Below, piece by piece: positions 32,879 through 40,828 of a DNA stretch of 64,000 bases. The position numbers and the translations under genes were made by a program. The number at the start of each line of letters is the position of its first letter. The first letter of the stretch is position 1. Source of the stretch: BP-133 sp040756995 (GTDB taxonomy: Bacteria; Actinomycetota; Acidimicrobiia; IMCC26256; BP-133); the NCBI GenBank assembly GCA_040756995.1, contig JBFLYK010000013.1:1-64000 (forward strand), given 5' to 3'. Below the pieces are notes generated by a model. It worked only from the letters and a program-made list of their open reading frames with translations. It ran no database searches and was not told the DNA's origin.

Positions 32879-35725
32879 TCAGGGACGGGGGTCGGCGTAG
32901 CCTCGGCGGCTGGGGACGCCGATCTGGCGCATGAACTCGCGGATGGAGGAGTCCTCGCCGACGCCCGGGGGGAGGGCGCCGTGGTGACCGGCGCCGCGCT
33001 GGGCTTCCTTGGCGCTGCGGGGAAGGGCGAACGTGAAGGTGGAACCGGCGCCTCTGGCGCTGCGGACGGCGACATGGCCGCCCATGGCCTCGACGAGCGA
33101 GCGGACGATGTAGAGCCCGACGCCGGCTCCGCCGAGGTCGTGACCGTTGGCGCCGGCGATCCGGGGGTGGCCTCCCGAAGCATGATCGGCCTGCCAGAAG
33201 GGTTCGAAGCACCGGGCGGCTTCGTCGTTGGTCATGCCGATTCCGTAATCGGCGACGCTGATGCGGACGAAACGCTTGTCGGCGGCGGCGCTCACCACCA
33301 CCGGGCGGTCACCGGGCGAGTACTTGAGGGCGTTACCGAGCAGGTGGTCGAGGACCTTGCGGGCGGCGCCGGCGTCGGCGAAGGCGTAGGCCAGGGTGGG
33401 TGGCACCTGGACGACGATGGGGGCGGTGGTGGTCAACCGGGCGACCTGCACCCGTTCGGCGACCAGGGCCGGGAGATCGATCGGGCCCAGTTCCAGCTCG
33501 CCGGAGGGTTTGGCGGCCATCCACTGCGACAGCGCCTCGGGGCTCTGCGGAGCGCTCCAGAGGTACCCCTGGGCCCGGTCGCAGCGCAGGGCCCGCAGCA
33601 CGGTCAGCTGCTCCTCGTTCTCGACGCCTTCGGCGATGACCGACAGACCGAGGGCATGGCCGAGGTTGATGACGGCGGCGGTGATGGCGTCGGCGGCGCT
33701 GTCGCTGCCCAGCCCGGCGACGAAGGCCCGGTCGAGCTTGACGATGTCGACCGGGAATCGGCGCAGGTAGCCGAGTGACGAGTAGCCCGTCCCGAAGTCG
33801 TCGATGGCCAGGCGCACGCCGAGGGCCCGCAATCCGCTGAGGACGGTGATGGCCGAGTCGACGTCGTCCATGAGGACGCTTTCGGTGATCTCGAAGCAGA
33901 GCCGCTTCGGCGCCAGCCCGAACTCGGCCAGCGTCCGCTCGACCATGGGGACGAGCCCGGGCGAGCTGAGCTGGCGGGCGGAGAGGTTGACCGACATCAC
34001 GAGATCCGGCGGGCCCGCGCCGATCGCTCCCCGGTCGATGATCTCGGTCAGTTCCCGGCAGGCCTGGCGCAGCACCCACGCCCCGAGCGGGACGATGAGG
34101 CCCGTGTCCTCGGCCACCTGGATGAACTCGGCCGGCGTCAGCAGACCCCGGCGGGGGTGCTGCCAGCGGACGAGGGCCTCGACGCCGGCGGGAGTGGCCC
34201 GGCCGAGGTGGACGATCGGCTGGTACACGACCCGGAGCTGCCCCGATTCGACGGCGTGGCGCAGTTCCTCGGCCGTCTGGACGCGGGCCTGGCTCCGCAG
34301 GCGGGCCGAGTTGTCGAACACCTCGATGCGGTGCCGGCCGGTCTCCTTGGCTCGGTACATGGCCATGTCGGCATCGCGCAGTAGGGCGTCGGGCGTGACA
34401 TCGGAGCGCCGGGTGAGGGAGATGCCGATGCTGGCCGACGTGACCACATCGGTGTCGCCGCAGGCGACCGGCCGGTCGAGGGCGGCCAGCACCCGCTCGG
34501 CCATCCGGAGGGCCGCTCCTTCGTCCTCGAGGTCCTCGCACAGCACGACGAACTCGTCGCCGCCGAGGCGGGCCATGGTGTCGTGCGGCCGGAGCACCTC
34601 ACGGAGCCGGCCACCGACGGCCACCAGCGTCTCGTCGCCGATGGCGTGGCCGAACCGGTCGTTGATGACCTTGAACCGGTCGAGGTCCACGAACAGCACG
34701 GCCAGGACACGGTTGCGGCGGCCGAGGCGGCGCAGCGCCTGCCCGAGCCGGTCCATGAACAACGAACGGTTGGGCAGCCCCGTCAGCGGGTCGTGCAGAG
34801 CCAGCTGCGCCAGGGCCTCGGCCGCCTCCCGCTGGGCGGTGACGTCCTGGCAGGCGCCGGTCATCCGGACCGGCGTGCCGTCGACCGCCCGGACCCGGCC
34901 CCGGCACTGCAACCACCGGAGCTCCCCGTCGACGGTGACGATCCGGTGGGCGAAGTCGAACGGCTCGACGTTGTGCAGGCCGCGCTCCACGGTCGTCCGG
35001 ACCAGCGCCCGGTCATCGGGATGGACGAGCGCCAGGTAGCCCTCGTACGTGCCGGGGAAGGCCTGCGGGGTGAGCCCGAAGATGCGGTACAGCTCGTCGG
35101 ACCAGCGGACCTGGTTGTCGGTGATGTCCCACTCCCAGATGCCGACCTTGGCCACCGCCTGGGCCTCGCGCAGCTGGTCGCCGGTGGTGTCGAGCGCCAC
35201 CCGGAGCCGCTCGGGCTCGGTGATGTCCCGGGCCACCAGCAGCGTCGCCCGCCGGCCGCCCACGAGGACGGTGTCGGCCTTGATCTCGACGGTCAGCAGC
35301 GCGCCGTCCCGGGTGCGGTGCCGGCGGCGGGTCGGGGCCGCGGTGGAGCCGGCGGGATGCCCGGCCAGGAGTTCTTCGAGGAAGGCCGGGTGGTCGTCGG
35401 GCGGGAGGAGGTCGAGGACGGTCATCGATGCGAACTGAGCCGGCGACCAGCCGTACTGCCGGACGGCCGCCTCGTTGACGGCCAGGATCTCCAGGGACTC
35501 ACGGTCATGGACCAGCATCGCCAGCGGGCTGGCCGCGAAGAGCAGCGACGAGCCGGAGCCCAGCACGTCGACGGTCGCGCCCGCGTCGGGGGGGAAGGCC
35601 CCGTCCGTCACAGGGTCGTTGGGCGCGATTTCGAGGATGACGCCTCCCGGGGCAGCAGGCACGATGGGCTCGCCGGTCGCGCCGAGCCTCTTCCGAATGA
35701 TCGGGACCGGTATGTCCCCCGCCAA
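32879..35725 (-). CDS. PAS-PAS-GGDEF-EAL protein with C-terminal HATPase domain
   Basis: A 948-residue c-di-GMP signalling protein without membrane helices. PAS 1 lies at ~60-170 and PAS 2 at ~190-310 (VGIWEWDITDNQVRWSDELYRIFGL). A GGDEF domain follows with an intact RLGGDEF near 387 and the inhibitory RPHD I-site five residues before it. The EAL domain has EALVRW near 516 plus NLSARQ, ITES, IDDFGTGYSS, VKLDRAF and AEGVE, all in place. A histidine-kinase-type ATPase domain comes last, with HLLGNALKYSP near 792, DYGIGM near 824 and GAGVGLYIV near 866. No phosphoacceptor-His dimerisation domain is visible. The start is probably TTG and is uncertain. Confidence 0.9.
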   Translation of the reverse strand: MAGDIPVPIIRKRLGATGEPIVPAAPGGVILEIAPNDPVTDGAFPPDAGATVDVLGSGSSLLFAASPLAMLVHDRESLEILAVNEAAVRQYGWSPAQFASMTVLDLLPPDDHPAFLEELLAGHPAGSTAAPTRRRHRTRDGALLTVEIKADTVLVGGRRATLLVARDITEPERLRVALDTTGDQLREAQAVAKVGIWEWDITDNQVRWSDELYRIFGLTPQAFPGTYEGYLALVHPDDRALVRTTVERGLHNVEPFDFAHRIVTVDGELRWLQCRGRVRAVDGTPVRMTGACQDVTAQREAAEALAQLALHDPLTGLPNRSLFMDRLGQALRRLGRRNRVLAVLFVDLDRFKVINDRFGHAIGDETLVAVGGRLREVLRPHDTMARLGGDEFVVLCEDLEDEGAALRMAERVLAALDRPVACGDTDVVTSASIGISLTRRSDVTPDALLRDADMAMYRAKETGRHRIEVFDNSARLRSQARVQTAEELRHAVESGQLRVVYQPIVHLGRATPAGVEALVRWQHPRRGLLTPAEFIQVAEDTGLIVPLGAWVLRQACRELTEIIDRGAIGAGPPDLVMSVNLSARQLSSPGLVPMVERTLAEFGLAPKRLCFEITESVLMDDVDSAITVLSGLRALGVRLAIDDFGTGYSSLGYLRRFPVDIVKLDRAFVAGLGSDSAADAITAAVINLGHALGLSVIAEGVENEEQLTVLRALRCDRAQGYLWSAPQSPEALSQWMAAKPSGELELGPIDLPALVAERVQVARLTTTAPIVVQVPPTLAYAFADAGAARKVLDHLLGNALKYSPGDRPVVVSAAADKRFVRISVADYGIGMTNDEAARCFEPFWQADHASGGHPRIAGANGHDLGGAGVGLYIVRSLVEAMGGHVAVRSARGAGSTFTFALPRSAKEAQRGAGHHGALPPGVGEDSSIREFMRQIGVPSRRGYADPRP

Positions 35726-35788
35726 TGACCCGGAGGAGTCATTTGGCGTGGGCGAACGGACTAGTCCCCGGCCGCGAAGGGCGGGGAG

Positions 35789-36793
35789 CTACGCAAAGCA
35801 GGTGGTCAGCTCGTCGGCCACCCGCTCGACCAGGGGCTGCTCGACGAGGGCCGCCAGCCAGGCCTCGGGGACGACCGACCGGCCCCCGGCCGCACCGAGG
35901 AGGTTGCCGGTGATGGCGGCCGTGGAGTCGGAGTCACCGGAGTGGTTGGCGGCCGCCAGGACGGCGGCCGGGAACGATCCGCCGGCCAGGGCGCAGTAGA
36001 CGGCGATGGCCAGCGCCTCCTCCCCCACCCATCCCGCCCCGAGCGTGGCGACCGCCTCCGGCGTCGGCACCGGCTCCCGCTCGGCCAGGGCCAGGGCCCG
36101 GCCGAGGGCGGACGTGGTCTCCTCGTGACCGGGCCAGCACGACACCGCCTCGATGGCCCCCTTCACGGCGGTCCGCAACCCCTCACCGGCCCGGAGACGG
36201 GCGATGATCTCCGCCCCGGCCCCGGCCGGGAGGTAGCCGCTCGGGTGGCCGTGGGTCAGGGCCGCCGAGGCGATCCCGAGCCCGCAGGGCCGGGTGGCGA
36301 CCAGCCCGACCGGCGCCACCCTCATCACCCCTCCGCAGCCCTTGGAGTGGTTGACGGGCAGATCGACGAAGCCCGGTTCGTCGCCGCGGAGAGCCGACAG
36401 GCACGTGTTGCCCGGCGCCCGCCGGTGCTGCAGGACGGGCTCGGCGGCGAGGCCCCCGTCACCGTCGCCGGCCGGGCGCTCCCCCTGTGTGCTCAGCCAG
36501 CGCCGGTAACCGGCCCACAACTCGTCGAGGGCGTAGTCGAAGCGGCGGGCCCCGAAGCGGCGCTGCGCCCGGATGAGCCCCTCGGCGGTGAAGAGCGTCA
36601 TCTGGGTGTCGTCGGTGACGGGACCGGCCTCGGGCGGGAAGTCGGTCAGCCCGTCGGGGCCGTAGCGACGCCGGATGTCGGCCAGCGAGTCGAACTCCAC
36701 CACCGCCCCGAGGGCGTCGCCCACCGCGCCACCGAGCAGGCACCCGGCGACGGCGTCACCGAACGCCGGGGCGGACCCCGGGGCCGCAGTCAT
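35789..36793 (-). CDS. ADP-ribosylglycohydrolase family protein
   Basis: A 334-residue protein of the DraG/ARH family, which removes ADP-ribose from proteins or small molecules using two Mg ions. The metal-binding segments are all present: GCLLGGAVGDALGAVVEF near residue 17, PVTDDTQMTLFTAEGLIRA near 58, and NHSGDSDSTAAITGNLLGA near 287. No signal peptide is visible, so it is cytoplasmic. It lies between a secreted phosphatase gene (39 bp upstream) and the c-di-GMP protein on the same strand. No ADP-ribosyltransferase partner is visible in the window. Confidence 0.92.
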   Translation of the reverse strand: MTAAPGSAPAFGDAVAGCLLGGAVGDALGAVVEFDSLADIRRRYGPDGLTDFPPEAGPVTDDTQMTLFTAEGLIRAQRRFGARRFDYALDELWAGYRRWLSTQGERPAGDGDGGLAAEPVLQHRRAPGNTCLSALRGDEPGFVDLPVNHSKGCGGVMRVAPVGLVATRPCGLGIASAALTHGHPSGYLPAGAGAEIIARLRAGEGLRTAVKGAIEAVSCWPGHEETTSALGRALALAEREPVPTPEAVATLGAGWVGEEALAIAVYCALAGGSFPAAVLAAANHSGDSDSTAAITGNLLGAAGGRSVVPEAWLAALVEQPLVERVADELTTCFA

Positions 36794-36832
36794 GACCGCG
36801 GAGGATAGGTGGGCCGCCCGGGATGAGGCGGC

Positions 36833-37843
36833 TCAGGCGGCCGGCGCCGGGGCCGGCTCGGCCGGTGCCGGTGCGGGCTCGGGGGCCGGGTCGGCCGGTG
36901 CGGGCCCGGGGGCCGGGTCGGCGGCGGGCCCGCAGGTGTCCGAGCCGGAGTCGGTGAACGTGTCCCCGGCGACGGGCACGAACCGCCAGTCGTAGCGGTC
37001 GGGGTGCAGCGTCAGCTCCAGTACGCCGTACGTGCCGGCCTTGCGGAGCTCGCTGTTGGGAGCGGTGGGTCCCTCGAACTGGTCCAGGGGCCCACCGCCC
37101 GTCCCCACCACGAACTGGCGGATGCCGTCGGGCGTGGCGTTGCCCTCGGCGTCCTGGCGGGCGAACCGCTCGTAGACATGGCGGTGCCCGGAGAGCACCA
37201 CGTCGGCCCCGGCCTCCATGAGGGCCCTCCACATCGCCACGAACTTCCGGTCGGTGGCCGGCGGCTTCGAGCCACCGGGCGAGCGGGAAGCGGTGAAGAA
37301 ACGGGGATGGTGCCAGTAGGCCAGGATGCAGCGCGACCGGTTGGCGGCCAGGTCCTCCCGCAGCCACGTCTCCATCGGGCTGCCCTTGCTGCACCCGCCG
37401 GCGGCCGAGCAGGTGCTGTTCAGCGAGATGAGGTGCCACGAGCCGATGTTGAAGGAGTAGTAGCCCTTCGTGCGGTCGCCGGCGACGTCGCCCCAGTAGT
37501 CGAAGTAGGGCCCGGCGCCCTTCTGGATGTACTCGTGGTTCCCGGTCGTCGGACGGGACCGGTCCCGGAACCGGCCCCAGGTGGGGGCGTAGCAGTTCTC
37601 GAAGTCGGTCCTCGACCCGTCCTCATAGGCGAGGTCGCCGAGCGGCAGCACCGTTCCCGGCATCGAATCGATCAGGGCCGCCGTCTGCTCGGCGCCCGTC
37701 GTGCCGCACTTGGAGATGTCGCCGGCGGCGATCAGGGTCGGGGAAGCGGGCGCCTCCTGCGCCTCGGCCCGGGGAAGGCCGAAGACCAGCAACGGCGGGA
37801 GGGCGAGAGCAGCCGCCCGCCAGCGCCACCGCGCCCGGCTCAC
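36833..37843 (-). CDS. Secreted calcineurin-like metallophosphatase
   Basis: A 336-residue secreted phosphoesterase. The signal peptide is RWRWRAAALALPPLLVFGLPRAEA. The metal-site motifs appear in order: AAGDIS, LGDLAYEDGS, TTGNHEY, YWHHPRF and SGHRHVYER, as in purple-acid-phosphatase-like enzymes. The domain ends near residue 300 and is followed by an Ala-Pro-Glu repeat tail (PAPAEPAPAPAA) that may span the cell wall. GTG 37843 has GGAGG 11 bases upstream. A GTG at 37861 would add six residues. The substrate is unknown. Confidence 0.88.
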   Translation of the reverse strand: MSRARWRWRAAALALPPLLVFGLPRAEAQEAPASPTLIAAGDISKCGTTGAEQTAALIDSMPGTVLPLGDLAYEDGSRTDFENCYAPTWGRFRDRSRPTTGNHEYIQKGAGPYFDYWGDVAGDRTKGYYSFNIGSWHLISLNSTCSAAGGCSKGSPMETWLREDLAANRSRCILAYWHHPRFFTASRSPGGSKPPATDRKFVAMWRALMEAGADVVLSGHRHVYERFARQDAEGNATPDGIRQFVVGTGGGPLDQFEGPTAPNSELRKAGTYGVLELTLHPDRYDWRFVPVAGDTFTDSGSDTCGPAADPAPGPAPADPAPEPAPAPAEPAPAPAA

Positions 37844-37913
37844 AGCAAGCAGATCCTCCACAAACGCGACACTACTAACACTGCCGCTCTTCTGTGGCGC
37901 GGAGCAAGAAGTT

Positions 37914-38855
37914 TCAGATGGGGTTCAGACCGGTTTCCGCCCAGCGGATCTCGTCCAGGAAGCGGCCAACGAGGCTGACGAAGGACTCCGGATTGTCCCC
38001 GGCGGCCAGGTGGCCGGCGCCGCTGATCCGGGCGAAGCGGGCGTCGGGCAGCAGCGCCAGCAGCTCGTCGGCGCCGGACTCGGAGAGCACGTCGCTGTGG
38101 GCGCCCCGCAGCACGAGCGTCGGGCGGTTAAGGCCACGCAGGTCGTCGGCCAGCCCGGGGACGATGAACCCCGCCTCCTGGTCGGCTTCGACCGTCGTCG
38201 GCACCCCGCCCCGGGCCCGGAGCCGCCGGCCGAGGCCGTGTTTCCACACCCAGCGCCCGTCGGCCCGCTGGCGGAGGTTGCGGGTCAGCCGGCCCCGGGT
38301 CACGGTGCGCCCCGGAAGGTAGGTGGCGATGGCCGCCGCCGCCTCGTCCAGATCGGCGAACGACTCGTGTTCGGCCAGGAAGGCGGTGATCCGCTGGACG
38401 CCGGCCACCTCCATGCGGTGCCCGACGTCGAGCAGCACGACGGCGCCGACCAGATCCGGCCGGGTGGCGCCGACGGTGGCCGAGACGATCCCGCCCATCG
38501 AGGCGCCGACGAACACCGCCCGCCGGATGCCGAACTCGGCGCACATCGGGCCGGCGTCGGCGGCGAGGATGTGGCGGTCGAAGGGGTTCTCCGGCTCCAC
38601 GACGAACGGATCGGAGTCACCGTGGTCGGCGAAGTCCCAGGCCAGCACGTGGAAGCGACCGGCCAGCGCCGCGCCGAGCTCCTCGAACATGTAGGCCGTC
38701 TGCCCCCCGCCGTGCAGGCAGACCACGGCCGGGAGCCCGGCGTGGCCCCATTCGAGGTAATGCACCTGCCGGTCGTCGAGCAGGACGTAGCCGCTGCGGC
38801 CGCCGGCGGGAACGTCGTGACGAGGGGGCAGGTCTTCGATCGGCTGGCTGACCAC
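37914..38855 (-). CDS. Alpha/beta hydrolase
   Basis: A 313-residue alpha/beta-hydrolase-fold enzyme. The oxyanion-loop motif CLHGGGQTAYMFEELG is followed by the nucleophile elbow VGASMGGIVSA (Ser near residue 133). An acid lies in the LRGAHSDVL region, and the catalytic His is in ISGAGHLAAGDNPESF near the C-terminus. No signal peptide is present. The GTG start at 38855 has only a poor ribosome-binding site. An open extension upstream overlaps the RTX gene and is not credible. It lies downstream of the two RTX genes on the same strand, separated by 61 bp. The substrate cannot be told. Confidence 0.85.
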   Translation of the reverse strand: MVSQPIEDLPPRHDVPAGGRSGYVLLDDRQVHYLEWGHAGLPAVVCLHGGGQTAYMFEELGAALAGRFHVLAWDFADHGDSDPFVVEPENPFDRHILAADAGPMCAEFGIRRAVFVGASMGGIVSATVGATRPDLVGAVVLLDVGHRMEVAGVQRITAFLAEHESFADLDEAAAAIATYLPGRTVTRGRLTRNLRQRADGRWVWKHGLGRRLRARGGVPTTVEADQEAGFIVPGLADDLRGLNRPTLVLRGAHSDVLSESGADELLALLPDARFARISGAGHLAAGDNPESFVSLVGRFLDEIRWAETGLNPI

Positions 38856-38916
38856 GGGCCCAACGTAATGGACGTCGGGGCCGCCCACAGAAGAGAGGGC
38901 GGCCCCAACCTCCGCA

Positions 38917-39474
38917 TCAGTATTCGCAGTTCGCCAGCTCGTCGCCGGCCCCGAAGATGCAGTCGTCCAGGTCGTCGCCGCCATTGACCTTGTCGATGAA
39001 CCCGTCATCGCCGCTGATCATGACGTCGTCGCCCGGTCCGCCGACCAGGAAGTCCTCGTCGGAGCCGCCGGCGACGGTGTCGTTACCGACATCGCCGACC
39101 ACGGTGTCGAAGCCCCGGCCGCCGTCGACGTCGTCGTCGCCGAAGTCACCCCGGATGGCGTCGTCACCCGAACCGCCGTGGATCGAGTCATTTCCGTCGG
39201 CCCCACAGATCACGTCATCGCCGCCCCGGCCGTCGATCGTGTCGTCGCCGTCGCTGCCGATGATGGTGTCGCTGTGGTGGGTCCCGTCGAGGATGGCCGG
39301 CCCGGGTTGCCCGGACGCGTCCAGCCAGGTGGCGCTGGCCGGCTGCCCGTTGCAGAGGCCGCCGATGGATTGAGCGGTACCGGGGTTGAGGAACGCCAGA
39401 CCGACCATGAAGCCCACCGTCGTGATGGTCATGGCGGCGCGCCCCGCCCGGTTCGTCAGGCCCTGAACTGCCAT
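38917..39474 (-). CDS. Secreted RTX-type calcium-binding repeat protein, copy 1
   Basis: A 185-residue protein with a signal peptide-like N-terminus (TTVGFMVGLAFLNPGTAQS). A short domain with one Cys (GGLCNGQPASATWLDASG) is followed by about seven nonapeptide units of the type GGxGxDxxx. Examples are GSDGDDTIDGRGGDDVICG and GDFGDDDVDGGRGFDTVVG. The end is CIFGAGDELANCEY. The repeats should form a parallel beta-roll that binds calcium outside the cell. AGGAGG lies 7 bases before the ATG. Its neighbour at 39712-40269 is a same-length paralogue. It is far smaller than RTX toxins, has no enzyme domain, and no type I secretion genes are near. Confidence 0.88.
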   Translation of the reverse strand: MAVQGLTNRAGRAAMTITTVGFMVGLAFLNPGTAQSIGGLCNGQPASATWLDASGQPGPAILDGTHHSDTIIGSDGDDTIDGRGGDDVICGADGNDSIHGGSGDDAIRGDFGDDDVDGGRGFDTVVGDVGNDTVAGGSDEDFLVGGPGDDVMISGDDGFIDKVNGGDDLDDCIFGAGDELANCEY

Positions 39475-39608
39475 TTGCTCGTGCCTCCTGTGCAGTGCTG
39501 TGCAGCGGCGGCGCGGATCTCACGCCGCTCAGGCACCGCCGGCCCGCGACCGGCGGCATCCGTCCCGGGAAGAGGCGCCCGGAATGTTGGGAGCACGCGG
39601 TCAGGGCC

Positions 39609-39631
39609 GCCCTCCCTAGGGAAGGAGGGCG
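39609..39631 (-). terminator. Hairpin between the two RTX genes
   Basis: The arms GCCCTCC and GGAGGGC flank CTAGGGAA. The hairpin lies about 80 bp past the stop of the upstream RTX copy on the - strand. It could end or thin out transcription between the paralogues. There is no U-run. Confidence 0.4.
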
Positions 39632-39711
39632 ACCCGTCCGCCTAACAACGCTCGACCTGATCGCGATCCCCGGTAGGACCGGTCACCTCAGGCTCGCTGC
39701 GCTTCGATCGC

Positions 39712-40269
39712 TCAGTACTCGCAGTTGGCGAGCTCGTCGCCGGCCGAGAAGAGGCAGTCGTCGAAGTCGTCGCCGCCGTTCACCTTGTCGACGGAGTCGT
39801 CATCGGCGCTGATCATCACGTCGTCGCCGCTGCCACCCACGAGGAAGTCGGGCCCCCGCCCGCCGGCCACGGTGTCGTTGCCACCGTCGCCGACCAGCGT
39901 GTCGTTGCCCGGCCCGCCATCGAGGTCGTCGTCCCCGGTGTCACCGCGGACGGCGTCGTCCCCCCTGCCACCGGCGATGGAGTCGTCGCCGGCCGCACCG
40001 CACACCACGTCTTCGCCGCCCCGGGCGTCGATGGTGTCGTCGCCATCGCTCCCGATGATGGTGTCGTCGTGGTCGGTGCCGTCGAGGAGGGCGGGGCCGT
40101 ACTGGCCGGACGCGTCCAGCCACGTGTGGCTGGCCGGCTGGCCGTTACAGAGCCCGCCGATGGACTGGGCCTGGCCGCCATTGAGGAAGGCCAGCCCGAC
40201 CATGAACCCAGCCGTCGCCGTGACCGTGGCCAGACGAGCGGCCTTGTTCTTCAGAGCGCTTACTGCCAT
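39712..40269 (-). CDS. Secreted RTX-type calcium-binding repeat protein, copy 2
   Basis: A 185-residue protein, identical in length to copy 1 and alignable throughout. It has the same signal peptide region (GFMVGLAFLNGGQAQSIGG), the same CNGQPASHTWLDASGQ domain, the same calcium-roll nonapeptides (GSDGDDTIDARGGEDVVCG; GDTGDDDLDGGPGNDTLVG) and the same end LANCEY. Differences are spread along the protein, so the duplication is not recent. Both genes have the same leader (cAGGAGGcac before ATG). A role in the cell envelope or matrix is inferred from secretion and calcium repeats only. Confidence 0.88.
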   Translation of the reverse strand: MAVSALKNKAARLATVTATAGFMVGLAFLNGGQAQSIGGLCNGQPASHTWLDASGQYGPALLDGTDHDDTIIGSDGDDTIDARGGEDVVCGAAGDDSIAGGRGDDAVRGDTGDDDLDGGPGNDTLVGDGGNDTVAGGRGPDFLVGGSGDDVMISADDDSVDKVNGGDDFDDCLFSAGDELANCEY

Positions 40270-40828
40270 TGGTTGTGCCTCCTGTGCAGTGGTTGTCGTC
40301 AGCCCGCTGCTGACGACGTGCGCCCGGTTCTCGGTTGGATCCCGGTGCAGAACGCGTGGGCCCGCCGCCCTGTGCTCTGCACCCCAGCTCCGTGATCCGG
40401 ACACTTGCCCCGCATATCGGTGGCCGCTGACTCCGCCGATATGCGGGAAACTTTTACTGCTGGAAGGCCCTTCGCAGGGCCCGGAAGAGTTGTCCCAGCT
40501 CCCCAGACTGCTTGCAGGAATTCTGCTCGCCGTGTCGAATTGTGTCAAGTTTGCATCCAGCCGGCTCTCAGAATGTGGTGTTTGACCTGCGCCTTTATTG
40601 GTCACAGCCGCCACTGAGCAGCGGGTAGGCCCTCCGTCATACTTCGCATTCTTTCGAGCAACTCAAGACACAATTCTGCCTCAGCCATATCAGTCAATTC
40701 GCCAGAGACAATGCGGCGAAAGCGCTGGTCACGAGGTCAGAAGGGGCCCGGCGAAATGCCCTCTTCGCGAAGATCGCGGGGTCAATTAGGCCCTCGTCAG
40801 GTCAGGAGTCGGCCCCTTGCCCATTTCC
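40270..40828. other. 559-bp gene-poor region of visibly lower GC
   Basis: No convincing gene is present. The sequence is clearly more A/T-rich than its surroundings. It contains a 12-bp perfect inverted repeat (40409-40447) upstream of the RTX gene and a pair of perfect 10-bp inverted arms GAATTGTGTC (40537-40546) and GACACAATTC (40667-40676), 120 bp apart. A small hairpin GGCCCT-tcgc-AGGGCC lies near 40470. It must hold the promoters of the divergent RTX and DUF445 genes. It may be the scar of a lost element. Confidence 0.6.
40409..40447. promoter_or_regulatory. Long inverted repeat upstream of the RTX genes
   Basis: CCCGCATATCGG and CCGATATGCGGG are perfect 12-bp arms around 15 bases. The repeat lies about 140 bp before the RTX copy 2 start. 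It is a candidate operator, or a terminator (AAACTTTTA follows on the + strand). Confidence 0.45.

Noticed and set aside
39475..39711. A small gene in the gap between the RTX copies
   Set aside because: Open frames here are short, have no ribosome-binding site and lack similarity. The gap holds a hairpin and the upstream region of copy 1.
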